The notes under the pieces: model-generated
Seen by the model: only the letters and a program-made list of their open reading frames with translations
Databases searched by the model: none
What the model was told of the DNA's origin: nothing
DNA from: Bacillus xiapuensis
GTDB taxonomy: Bacteria > Bacillota > Bacilli > Bacillales > Domibacillaceae
DNA length: 64,000 bases
Assembly: GCF_002797355.1 (NCBI RefSeq)
Contig: NZ_KZ454939.1
Coordinates: 2,029,875-2,093,874, forward strand
Direction of reading: 5' to 3'
Made by a program: the position numbers and the translations under genes
Shown: in pieces, positions 56,039 to 64,000 of the stretch
How positions within the stretch are numbered: the stretch's first letter is position 1
Layout of the letters: each line of letters begins with the position of its first letter

Positions 56039-56638
56039 TTATTGGTTGTTCATTCTTCGTTTCAGCATCTTCCAAACCTCTTCTTTGCCCTGTCCTGTTT
56101 CTGACGAGAAGACGGCCATATCGTCTGTTTCCTCAAATTCCAGTTTTTCTTTGACAGCTTTCAGATGCTTTTGCCATTTTCCCTTTGGAATCTTATCGGC
56201 CTTGGTCGCCACCACGACAGCCGGGATCCCGTAATGTTTAAGAAAGCTGTACATCATCACATCATCTTCTGTTGGGGGATGCCGTAAATCAACAATTAAC
56301 ACGCAGGCTTTCAACTGCTCGCGTGTTGTTAAATACGTTTCAATCATTCTTCCCCAAGCTTCCCTCTCCTTTTTGGAAACCTTGGCAAAGCCGTAGCCGG
56401 GAACGTCAACGAAATAAAGGGCCTCCTCAATTTTATAAAAATTAAGCGTCTGCGTTTTTCCTGGTTTGGAGGAAATTCGAGCCATACTTTTTCGACTGAT
56501 CATTTTATTAATAAAAGAAGATTTCCCGACATTTGAGCGGCCGGCCAAAGCAAATTCCGGCAAGCAGTCATCCGGATATTGCTCTGGCTTAACGGCGCTG
56601 ATTACTAGTTCTACTTGATTAACTTTCAATTGATTCAC
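56039..56638 (-). CDS. ysxC: Ribosome biogenesis GTPase YsxC (EngB)
   Basis: An essential GTPase for 50S maturation. It has 199 residues: G1 [16 protein letters not shown]2 region [10 protein letters not shown]3 DVPGYGFA, G4 ATKADKI and G5 SSETGQG. It overlaps the end of lonA by 20 bases, as the lonA-ysxC pair does in B. subtilis. Confidence 0.97.
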   Translation of the reverse strand: MNQLKVNQVELVISAVKPEQYPDDCLPEFALAGRSNVGKSSFINKMISRKSMARISSKPGKTQTLNFYKIEEALYFVDVPGYGFAKVSKKEREAWGRMIETYLTTREQLKACVLIVDLRHPPTEDDVMMYSFLKHYGIPAVVVATKADKIPKGKWQKHLKAVKEKLEFEETDDMAVFSSETGQGKEEVWKMLKRRMNNQ

Positions 56639-58949
56639 CTGCCAATGCTACTTCAAGTACCTCTTCCATCGTGGATGCGAGAATGAAAGTCAATTCATTC
56701 CGCACGCTTTCTGGAATATCGTCAATATCTTTCTCATTTTCCTGTGGGAGAATGATGGTTTTCAGTCCGGCGCGATGAGCACCGAGCGACTTCTCTTTCA
56801 CGCCCCCAATCGGCAGGACGCGGCCGCGCAACGTGATCTCTCCTGTCATTCCGACTTCCCGGCGAATCGGATGTCCTGTCAGCGCAGATACTAGCGCCGT
56901 CGCCATCGTGATTCCCGCAGAAGGCCCGTCTTTTGGCACAGCTCCTTCCGGCACATGAATATGGACATCATATTTCTCATGGAAATCCTGTTCAATTCCC
57001 AGCTCTTTGGCCTTGGAGCGGACGTAGCTAAACGCCGCTTGCGCTGACTCTTTCATCACATCGCCAAGTTTGCCTGTTAATATTAACTTCCCTTTTCCCG
57101 GCGACAAGGAAACTTCAATCTGCAGCGTATCCCCTCCGACTGTCGTATAAGCAAGTCCATTGGCCACTCCCACCTGATTGACCGTTTCCGCCTGACCATA
57201 GCGAAACTTCTTCTTGCCTAAAAATGCATCGAGATTTTTGCTGGTAACAATAATCCGTTTGCGTTCGCTTGATACGATCTTTTTAGCGGTTTTTCGACAA
57301 ACAGCCGCCAGTTGGCGCTCGAGGCTGCGGACGCCAGCTTCTCTCGTATAATAGCGCACAATGTCCCGAATGGCTTCTTCCTTGACTTGCAGCTGGCTTT
57401 TGGAGAGGCCGTGATCCTTCACCTGCTTCGGCAGCAGATGGTTTTTAGCGATTTGAATTTTCTCCAACTCTGTATAGCCGGCAATGGTGATTATCTCCAT
57501 CCGGTCGCGCAGCGGTCCGGGAATCGTGGAGAGATCATTGGCCGTCGCGATGAACATCACCTTGGACAAATCATACGGTTCTTCAATGTAATGATCGCTG
57601 AAATTATGGTTTTGCTCCGGATCCAGCACTTCCAGCATCGCCGCGGAAGGGTCTCCTCTGAAATCGCTGGACATCTTATCGATTTCATCAAGCAAGAATA
57701 CCGGATTGATGGTTCCCGCCTTTTTCATCCCCTGAATGATTCGTCCCGGCATCGCCCCTACATATGTTCGGCGATGGCCGCGGATTTCAGATTCATCGCG
57801 GACACCCCCAAGGGAGATGCGGACAAAGTTGCGGCCGAGAGATTCTGCAATCGAACGGACTAAGGAGGTTTTTCCGACTCCCGGAGGTCCCGCCAAGCAC
57901 AGAATCGGTCCCTTCAACGACTTGGTCAGCTGCTGGACAGCCAAATATTCCAGCACCCGCTCTTTCACTTTTTCTAAGCCGTAATGGTCGCGGTTTAAGA
58001 TTTTTTCCGCGCGGAGCACGTCCAAATGATCCTCAGTCTCCTTCGACCAAGGCAGCGTGACGAGCCATTCTAAATAATTACGGATCACGGCGCTTTCCGC
58101 GGCATTTGAGGGAATCTTCTCAAAGCGGCTCAACTCTTTCAATGCCGTTTGCTCCACGCTTTCTGGCATCCCTGCTTCTTGAATGCGTTTCGTGAGAGCT
58201 TCCACCTCTCCGGTTTTTCCTTCTTTATCGCCAAGCTCCTGCTGAATCGCCTTCATTTGCTCGCGCAGAAAGTATTCTTTTTGCGTGCGCTCCATGGATG
58301 TCTTCACCCGCTGGCCGATTTTTTTCTCCAGGTTCAGCACTTCTTTTTCATTATGCAGCAATTCAATCATGCGGGTAAGACGCGCCTTTACATCAAACAG
58401 CTCCAGAATTTCTTGCTTTTCCTTCAATTTAAGCGGCAGATGCGAAGCGATGATATCCGCCAAACGTCCCGGCTGATCGATGTCCGCCACAGTTGAGAAC
58501 GTTTCAGCCGATATTTTTTTCGATAATTTTATGTATTGTTCAAAGTATTGCAGCAGCGTCCGCATCAGCGCCTGCAGTTCAACATCCATCTCTTGCCGGT
58601 CCTCATGCGTGTGAACTGTCGCCATATAGTACTCTTCTTTGTCCTCAAACACCTCGAGCGTCGCCCGTTTAAGTCCCTCTACAAGGACGCGAATCGTACC
58701 ATTTGGAAGCTTCAGCATCTGCTTGACTCTTGTCAGCGTGCCTGTTTCAAACAGGTCTTCTTTCCGCGGATCATCTATATTGGTATCTTTCTGCGTGGAT
58801 AAAAAGATTAAATGATTATCGATCATCGCTTGTTCTAATGCTTGAATGGAACGTTCGCGGCCTACGTCAAGATGCAGTACCATGGTCGGATAAACTAATA
58901 AGCCTCTTAACGGCAGGAGGGGAACAGTGTAGACTGATTGATTGCTCAT
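56619..58949 (-). CDS. lonA: ATP-dependent protease LonA
   Basis: A 776-residue cytoplasmic protease. The N-terminal substrate domain starts [16 protein letters not shown]. Walker A is GPPGVGKTS, Walker [11 protein letters not shown], and the catalytic Ser is in [17 protein letters not shown] with the Lys in [14 protein letters not shown]. The ATG at 58949 ([16 protein letters not shown]) follows GGAGG; the longer frame lacks a ribosome site. Confidence 0.98.
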   Translation of the reverse strand: MSNQSVYTVPLLPLRGLLVYPTMVLHLDVGRERSIQALEQAMIDNHLIFLSTQKDTNIDDPRKEDLFETGTLTRVKQMLKLPNGTIRVLVEGLKRATLEVFEDKEEYYMATVHTHEDRQEMDVELQALMRTLLQYFEQYIKLSKKISAETFSTVADIDQPGRLADIIASHLPLKLKEKQEILELFDVKARLTRMIELLHNEKEVLNLEKKIGQRVKTSMERTQKEYFLREQMKAIQQELGDKEGKTGEVEALTKRIQEAGMPESVEQTALKELSRFEKIPSNAAESAVIRNYLEWLVTLPWSKETEDHLDVLRAEKILNRDHYGLEKVKERVLEYLAVQQLTKSLKGPILCLAGPPGVGKTSLVRSIAESLGRNFVRISLGGVRDESEIRGHRRTYVGAMPGRIIQGMKKAGTINPVFLLDEIDKMSSDFRGDPSAAMLEVLDPEQNHNFSDHYIEEPYDLSKVMFIATANDLSTIPGPLRDRMEIITIAGYTELEKIQIAKNHLLPKQVKDHGLSKSQLQVKEEAIRDIVRYYTREAGVRSLERQLAAVCRKTAKKIVSSERKRIIVTSKNLDAFLGKKKFRYGQAETVNQVGVANGLAYTTVGGDTLQIEVSLSPGKGKLILTGKLGDVMKESAQAAFSYVRSKAKELGIEQDFHEKYDVHIHVPEGAVPKDGPSAGITMATALVSALTGHPIRREVGMTGEITLRGRVLPIGGVKEKSLGAHRAGLKTIILPQENEKDIDDIPESVRNELTFILASTMEEVLEVALAGESIES

Positions 58950-59141
58950 AAACAAAACCTCCATCAATTCAAACGTCAGGCGCCAGTGCCCGTACTCTAT
59001 TTTCGTTGCTTTCCGCACACAGAAAGCATGCTTTGTACAATTCTATCTTATTTAAAGGGGAGTGTCCATTCTTTCAGCGTATCAGCATATGCTTTCCTTC
59101 CCTTTGTCAATCCAAAGCCCAGCAGAGCAAGCAGACAGTCT

Positions 59142-60809
59142 TTACATAGATTGCCGCTCACTGGCATCAATATCTTGAGTAATGCCTGCCTGCGACCCCG
59201 CTTGTTTATTAAAGAAATGAGTGAATGCTTCTTTAATATGCTGCACCCGTGTAATCTCGATTCCTTGTATATCCTTTAAAAGCAGAGAATCATTTTCATA
59301 CGGAATCAGTACTTTCTTGGCTCCAGCCTCCTTAGCGGCCATCACTTTTTGCAAAATGCCGCCGACCGGCTTAATGCTTCCGTGCAAGCTGATCTCTCCC
59401 GTGATAGCCGCCGTATGATCAATGGGATGCTGATAAATGGCCGAGTACACCGCGATCGCCATGGCGGCTCCGGCGGACGGCCCGTCCACCGGTACGCCGC
59501 CGGGGAAATTCACGAATACATCAAACTGTTCTACCGGCACGCCAAGCGATTTCAGTACCGCGATTACGTTTTCAGCTGAGCCTTTGGCCATGCTTTTGCG
59601 CCGCACCGATTTGGCGGTATGATTCAGCGTTTCTTCTTCGACAATGCCGGTGATCGTGACCGTTCCCTTCGATACGGCCGGCAGGACAGCCGCTTCAATA
59701 TGGAGCAAAGCACCGCTATTGGGACCGGTGACGGCAAGGCCGTTAATCACCCCTACTGCTGCTTGCTTTGGAATACAAGCTGACTGTCTTGGCGCCAGAC
59801 GGCTGGAATGAATGACCCACTCCATCTCGCGGTCTTCAATATGCTCTCTTCCTTCGATCATCGCCAGCCCCGCAGCCATCTGAATTAAATTGACTGTCTC
59901 CCTGCCGTTGCGGGTATAAGATGCCGCCAAGCTTACGCCCCGCTCACTGAGGGTCATCCCGGCCTTTTCCGCTGCTTTTTCAGCAATTTTCATTAAGTTT
60001 CCAGTTGTCAGTTCATTAAAGAATACTTCTTGGCAGCGCGACCGGATGGCGGGCGGGAGCTCTTCCGGCCGCTTAGTCGTAGCGCCAATTAAGCGAAAGT
60101 CTGCCGGCATGCCATGCTGAAAAACATCGTGAATATGCTCGGGAATCGTTTCATTTTCTTCGCTGTAATAAATACTTTCCAGCATAACCTTCCGATCTTC
60201 GAGCACCTTAAGCAGCTTATTCATTTGAATGGGATGCAATTCGCCAATCTCATCTAGAAAAAGGATGCCCCCGTGTGCGCTGCTGACAGCTCCCTTTTTC
60301 GGCTGCGGAATACCGGCTTGCCCTAACGCTCCGGCTCCTTGATAGATTGGATCATGGACAGAGCCGATAAGCGGATCTGCTATTCCTCTTTCGTCAAAGC
60401 GAGCGGTAGTGGCGTCAATTTCTACAAACATTGAAGAATGGCCAAAAGGGGATGCAGCCTGTTTTTTCGCTTCTTCTAAGACCAGTCTTGCTGCAGCTGT
60501 TTTCCCCACGCCAGGCGGGCCGTAAATAATTACATGCTGCGGGTGAGGGCCGCAAAGAGCGGCACGGAGCGCCTTAATGCCTTCCTCCTGGCCGATGATG
60601 TCCGCAAAATGATCCGGTCTGATTTTTTCAGCGAGTGGTTTCGTTAGAGAAATCTCCCTCATTCTCTTCATCGCTTCCATTTCCTTCTTCGACTCGCGAT
60701 CAATGAATACTTTGTTTGTATGCTGCTTTTTAAGCAACGTTAAAAAATATAGACTGATGATAACGCCAAACATAAGCTGGCCGATAATGGCAACTGCCGT
60801 CCAGTTCAT
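59142..60809 (-). CDS. lonB: Membrane-anchored ATP-dependent protease LonB
   Basis: A Lon-like protease that in Bacillus is made in the forespore. The 555-residue protein has an N-terminal membrane helix (AVAIIGQLMFGVIISLYFLT), Walker [12 protein letters not shown], Walker B LFLDEIGEL, and a Lon catalytic domain with Ser in DGPSAGAAMAIAVYSAI. It has no LonA N-terminal substrate domain. The ATG at 60809 follows GGAGGG. Confidence 0.95.
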   Translation of the reverse strand: MNWTAVAIIGQLMFGVIISLYFLTLLKKQHTNKVFIDRESKKEMEAMKRMREISLTKPLAEKIRPDHFADIIGQEEGIKALRAALCGPHPQHVIIYGPPGVGKTAAARLVLEEAKKQAASPFGHSSMFVEIDATTARFDERGIADPLIGSVHDPIYQGAGALGQAGIPQPKKGAVSSAHGGILFLDEIGELHPIQMNKLLKVLEDRKVMLESIYYSEENETIPEHIHDVFQHGMPADFRLIGATTKRPEELPPAIRSRCQEVFFNELTTGNLMKIAEKAAEKAGMTLSERGVSLAASYTRNGRETVNLIQMAAGLAMIEGREHIEDREMEWVIHSSRLAPRQSACIPKQAAVGVINGLAVTGPNSGALLHIEAAVLPAVSKGTVTITGIVEEETLNHTAKSVRRKSMAKGSAENVIAVLKSLGVPVEQFDVFVNFPGGVPVDGPSAGAAMAIAVYSAIYQHPIDHTAAITGEISLHGSIKPVGGILQKVMAAKEAGAKKVLIPYENDSLLLKDIQGIEITRVQHIKEAFTHFFNKQAGSQAGITQDIDASERQSM

Positions 60810-61071
60810 CTTTCTCCCTCCGTTTCTGATCGCATTCTTGCACGCCCATCGCTTCCTTCTATTTGAGAGCGTACTGCTTGCTGATATCACTTGTTAATCC
60901 TTCAGTATCTCCAGAATGGAAGCAGATAAAACCAGGCAGTCCGATCATTTGATCAAAGGAAGAAAAGAAAGGGCTGTCGGCCGTTCCACAGCTTTTCCTT
61001 GCGGGAGACCGACAAGATGCATGCGAAACCCCGGATAGCAGCTTTCAGAGAAATACCGGAGACAAACAAAT

Positions 61072-61137
61072 AGAGGCGGAGAAAAACAACTTGTTTTTCT
61101 CCGCCTCTTTTATTTTAGGGGCTTATTGGGCAGCCCC
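61072..61137. repeat. Double hairpin matching the end of the IS1182-like element at 845-913
   Basis: The first hairpin is at 61072-61108 (agaggcggagaaaaac ... gtttttctccgcctct). Then follow TATTTTA and a second hairpin at 61118-61137 (GGGGCTTATTGGGCAGCCCC). The spacer and order are the same as at the IS end. No transposase remnant is visible on either side. It lies between clpX and lonB and probably also ends clpX transcription. The bases from 60810 to 61071 hold no gene I can recognise. Confidence 0.75.
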
Positions 61138-61157
61138 TTCTTTCACCCGGCGATGAT

Positions 61158-62423
61158 CTATGCCGATGTTTTTGTGTTTAGCTCGATCTTCTCTCCATCT
61201 TCACCAAGTAGGTTGGGACGGGCATTATCCAAAACCGTCTCCTTTGTGATGACGCATGTTTTGATATCCTCACGCGACGGCAAATCGTACATGACATCCA
61301 GCATGATGCTTTCAATAATCGAACGCAATCCGCGGGCACCCGTTTTCCGTTCGATGGCTTTTTTGGCAATCTCGCGCAAAGCCTCTTCTTCAAATTTCAA
61401 CTCTACATCATCCAGTTCCAGCATTTTTTGATATTGCTTCACTAATGCATTTTTCGGCTTGGTCAAAATCTCAATGAGCGCCTCTTCATCCAATTGCTCC
61501 AAGCTGGCAATTACCGGAAGGCGTCCGATAAATTCTGGAATTAATCCGAATTTCAATAAATCTTCCGGAACGAGTCTTGAAAGAAGCGACTGACCTTCCA
61601 CGTCTTCATTCTTCGCATCAGCCCCAAAACCGATAACTTTTTGGCCGAGACGGCGTTTAATAATGGATTCTACCCCGTCAAATGCCCCTCCGCAAATAAA
61701 GAGGATATTCGTCGTATCGATTTGGATAAATTCTTGATGCGGATGCTTGCGGCCGCCTTGAGGCGGAACGCTGGCAACGGTTCCTTCCAGGATTTTAAGC
61801 AGCGCCTGCTGCACCCCTTCGCCAGAAACATCTCGCGTGATGGAAGGGTTTTCCGACTTGCGGGCAACCTTATCAATTTCATCAATGTAGATAATTCCTT
61901 TTTCCGCTTTCTCGACATCGTAGTCCGCTGCCTGAATTAATTTAAGAAGAATGTTTTCCACATCTTCCCCTACATAGCCGGCTTCCGTTAAAGAAGTGGC
62001 ATCCGCGATCGCAAACGGCACATTCAGAATGCGCGCCAAGGTTTGAGCAAGAAGAGTTTTCCCGCTTCCTGTAGGACCGATTAAACAAATATTACTTTTC
62101 GCTAATTCAACATCATCTACTTTGCTGTTGGAATTAATGCGTTTGTAATGATTGTAAACGGCAACAGCCAGTGATTTCTTTGCCCGTTCTTGACCGATTA
62201 CATACTCATCTAAAATATTGCGGATCTCCATCGGCTTAGGAACGTCCTTGAATTCAACTTCTTCTTCTGTGCCCAGCTCTTCCTCGACAATTTCCGTGCA
62301 CAGCTCGATGCACTCATCACATATATATACACCCGGACCGGCTACAAGCTTACGAACCTGATCCTGGGTTTTTCCGCAGAAAGAACATTTTAGCTGTCCT
62401 TTTTCATCGTTAAACTTGAACAA
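61158..62423 (-). CDS. clpX: ATP-dependent Clp protease ATP-binding subunit ClpX
   Basis: An unfoldase for ClpP. The 421-residue protein has the zinc-binding domain with four Cys (CSFCGK ... CDECIELC), Walker [11 protein letters not shown], Walker [10 protein letters not shown] and the pore loop GYVGED. The start is TTG with ribosome site AGGGGTGA. Confidence 0.98.
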   Translation of the reverse strand: MFKFNDEKGQLKCSFCGKTQDQVRKLVAGPGVYICDECIELCTEIVEEELGTEEEVEFKDVPKPMEIRNILDEYVIGQERAKKSLAVAVYNHYKRINSNSKVDDVELAKSNICLIGPTGSGKTLLAQTLARILNVPFAIADATSLTEAGYVGEDVENILLKLIQAADYDVEKAEKGIIYIDEIDKVARKSENPSITRDVSGEGVQQALLKILEGTVASVPPQGGRKHPHQEFIQIDTTNILFICGGAFDGVESIIKRRLGQKVIGFGADAKNEDVEGQSLLSRLVPEDLLKFGLIPEFIGRLPVIASLEQLDEEALIEILTKPKNALVKQYQKMLELDDVELKFEEEALREIAKKAIERKTGARGLRSIIESIMLDVMYDLPSREDIKTCVITKETVLDNARPNLLGEDGEKIELNTKTSA

Positions 62424-62846
62424 TATCTGTCACCCCTTGTGAATAATTAGTCTAAACCAGACGCGAGCGCTGATTGGCTAAGCTCTGTCCGCTTATCCCC
62501 TTTAAAGAGTTATGTATTGCATTGTACCACATTTATACACGCACCTAAACTAAAAGGTCTTCTGTATATATAATATGCTACTTGCTAAACTATTACTAAA
62601 ATTATTGATCGGTGAACTTCTCGCCATTTAAAACCCCTGCATTTTTTGGAGTGGAGGCTGCTTGGTTTATCGCTGTTTTCAATAGCCAGCGAAAACCGAC
62701 CGTGCGATCTTCCCCGTTCCAAGAGTTCTTTTGGCTAAGCGGCATTCACCTCCCCTTTGGCGGCTGCCGCCGCGTCTTCACATTTAGATATGGAAGACTT
62801 CTTTCGGTGGGAAGTTAAGTAAGTATTCTATGTATGGTGTAGAAAA
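62424..62846. other. Intergenic region between clpX and tig, no gene recognised
   Basis: This is about 420 bases. The clpX promoter lies at its left end: minus-strand TGGTACAAT (62529-62521) is an extended -10 with TTTAGG 17 bases upstream. The rest (62550-62846) has no reading frame with a ribosome site and no protein I can recognise. Confidence 0.6.
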
Positions 62847-62879
62847 CAAGGCACGAGAATTCGCGCCTTGTTGTTTTCC
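62847..62879 (-). terminator. Terminator after tig
   Basis: Minus strand: AACAAGGCGCGAATTCTCGTGCCTTGTT with a 5-7 base loop, followed by TTCTAC and T-rich bases after the tig stop. Confidence 0.7.
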
Positions 62880-62888
62880 TTATTCCTG

Positions 62889-64000
62889 TTATGCAATAGT
62901 TTTGCTGTTGTCCACAAGAAACTCAATTGCTTTGCGGATTTTTAAATCGCCTTTCATACCGTCTAGGCTGCCTAAAGCTTTTTTGATATCCTCCACGGAT
63001 AAGTTGAACTGCTCAGACATTTTCTCCAGCTCTTTTTCTACATCTTCTTCTGATGCTTGAAGATTTTCAGCTTGGGCGATCGCTTCAAGCGTTAAGCTTG
63101 TGCGCACGCGCGTTTCAGCATTTTCTTTCATTTGATCGCGCAGCTCTGTTTCGCTTTGGCCGGAGATTTGGTAGTAAAGATCAAGGTTCATGCCTTGCAT
63201 AGAAAGGTTTTGTGTGAATTCTTGAAGCATGCGGTCGATTTCGCTTTCAACCATCACTTCAGGAATGTCCATCTCTGCATTCGCTACCGCTTTTTCAACG
63301 AGCGTATCGCGAAGCGCTTGTTCAGCTTCCGTTTTCTTTTGCTCCTGCAAGCGGTTTTTCACCTTTTCTTTCAGCTCCGCAAGAGTTTCCGCTCCCTCAT
63401 CCGCTTCTTTCGCGAACTCGTCATTTAGCTCAGGAAGCTCTTGATATTTGATTTCATGAAGCTTCACTTTGAACACAGCAGGCTGTCCCGCAAGCTCCTG
63501 GGCATGGTATTCTTCAGGGAAAGTGACTTCTACGTCCTTTTCTTCGCCCGCCTTCATGCCGATTAGTTGATCTTCAAATCCAGGAATGAATGTGCCGGAA
63601 CCAATGACTAAGGAGTAATTCTCTGCTTTTCCTCCTTCAAATGCTTCGCCGTTGACAAAGCCTTCGAAATCAAGTACTACCGTATCTCCCTCTTCAACTG
63701 CGCCTTCTTCCTTCACAACAAGCTCCGCGTGACGTTTTTGCAAGGAAGTCAATTCGTTTTCCACGTCTTCATCTGTTACATCCGTGCTTTGCTTTTCGAC
63801 TTCAAGACCTTTGTAATCGCCGAGCTGCACTTCCGGCTTGACTGTAACCGTCGCTTTGAAAATCAGCTCTTTGCCTTTTTCCATTTGCTCAATATCAATT
63901 TCAGGACGGTCAACAGGCTCAATGCCGGTTTCTTCAATCGCTTTTCCATATGCTTCTGGAAGAATAACGTCCAAAGCATCTTGATAAAGTGATTCTACCC
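62889..64000 (-). CDS. tig: Trigger factor, C-terminal part (5' end outside the window)
   Basis: A ribosome-bound chaperone with peptidyl-prolyl isomerase activity. About 370 residues are visible; the reading frame is open to the right edge ([20 protein letters not shown]), so the ribosome-binding domain start is missing. The FKBP-like domain is visible ([20 protein letters not shown]), as is the C-terminal helical arm. It is upstream of clpX, as in other Bacillales. Confidence 0.96.
   Translation of the reverse strand, partial: VESLYQDALDVILPEAYGKAIEETGIEPVDRPEIDIEQMEKGKELIFKATVTVKPEVQLGDYKGLEVEKQSTDVTDEDVENELTSLQKRHAELVVKEEGAVEEGDTVVLDFEGFVNGEAFEGGKAENYSLVIGSGTFIPGFEDQLIGMKAGEEKDVEVTFPEEYHAQELAGQPAVFKVKLHEIKYQELPELNDEFAKEADEGAETLAELKEKVKNRLQEQKKTEAEQALRDTLVEKAVANAEMDIPEVMVESEIDRMLQEFTQNLSMQGMNLDLYYQISGQSETELRDQMKENAETRVRTSLTLEAIAQAENLQASEEDVEKELEKMSEQFNLSVEDIKKALGSLDGMKGDLKIRKAIEFLVDNSKTIA

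Noticed and set aside
57312-57863. 183-codon plus-strand reading frame
   Set aside because: It is antisense to the conserved ATPase core of lonA and has no ribosome site.
60810-61071. Transposase remnant upstream of the double hairpin near clpX
   Set aside because: Translation of this stretch shows none of the C-terminal transposase motifs seen in the IS at the left edge.
62612-62818. 68-codon plus-strand reading frame in the clpX-tig gap
   Set aside because: No ribosome site, no membrane or domain feature and no recognisable similarity.

Overview
This window comes from an endospore-forming member of the Bacillaceae or a close relative (Bacillales). The gene order follows the Bacillus subtilis block tig-clpX-lonB-lonA-ysxC-hemAXCDBL-spoVID-ysxE-valS-folC-comC-spoIIB-maf-radC-mreBCD-minCD-spoIVFA-spoIVFB-rng-rplU-prp-rpmA-spo0B-obg-pheB-pheA-niaR-nifS/nadBCA-safA-coxA, almost all on the minus strand. 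Sporulation genes (spo0B, spoIIB, spoIVFA/FB, spoVID, ysxE, safA, coxA) show that it is a spore former. I cannot fix the genus or species from sequence alone.

Layout from left to right. 1-0.9 kb: the 3' part of an IS1182-like insertion sequence. 1-3.9 kb: the spore genes coxA and safA with a kinase-fold gene between them. 4.1-4.9 kb: a deletion scar in which the last ~90 codons of nadA are joined head to head with the last ~160 codons of nifS; nadB and nadC are absent, but the NAD-responsive repressor gene niaR is intact. 5.5-16.6 kb: pheA, pheB, obg, spo0B, ribosomal proteins L27 and L21 with the Prp protease and the L21 leader, RNase G, SpoIVFA/FB, MinCD and MreCD; mreB follows to 17.6 kb. 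17.7-20.7 kb: radC and maf. radC is cut into three exons by two group II introns that carry no protein; joining the exons gives a complete 229-residue RadC. 20.8-40.8 kb: spoIIB and then a large type IV pilus locus built around comC/pilD. A minus-strand operon encodes an acidic repeat membrane protein, a PRC-barrel protein, a VanW-like protein, PilB, PilT, PilC, a major pilin, the prepilin peptidase, PilM, PilN, PilO and a second pilin. A divergent plus-strand operon encodes two minor pilins and a 754-residue PilX-like protein with a predicted beta-solenoid passenger. A convergent gene encodes a 1254-residue secreted protein with two von Willebrand A domains. 40.9-47.8 kb: folC, valS with its T-box, ysxE and spoVID. 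47.9-55.2 kb: an AbrB-family membrane protein and the complete hemAXCDBL operon. 55.4-64 kb: a small membrane protein, ysxC, lonA, lonB, clpX and the C-terminal part of tig.

How the parts work together. The hem operon makes uroporphyrinogen III from glutamyl-tRNA. Mre and Min proteins shape the cell and place the septum. Spo0B belongs to the sporulation phosphorelay, SpoIIB acts at engulfment, SpoIVFA/FB control pro-sigma-K processing, and SafA and SpoVID are coat and cortex morphogenetic LysM proteins. Each of the two LysM genes is followed by a kinase-fold gene. The pilus locus contains an extension ATPase, a retraction ATPase, a platform, an alignment complex and several pilins, so it probably builds a real retractile pilus rather than only a competence pseudopilus.

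The three observations I consider most novel are the double-intron radC, the nad/nif deletion scar with a surviving regulator, and the surface-exposed pilus accessory proteins (beta-solenoid minor pilin, vWA protein, acidic repeat protein).
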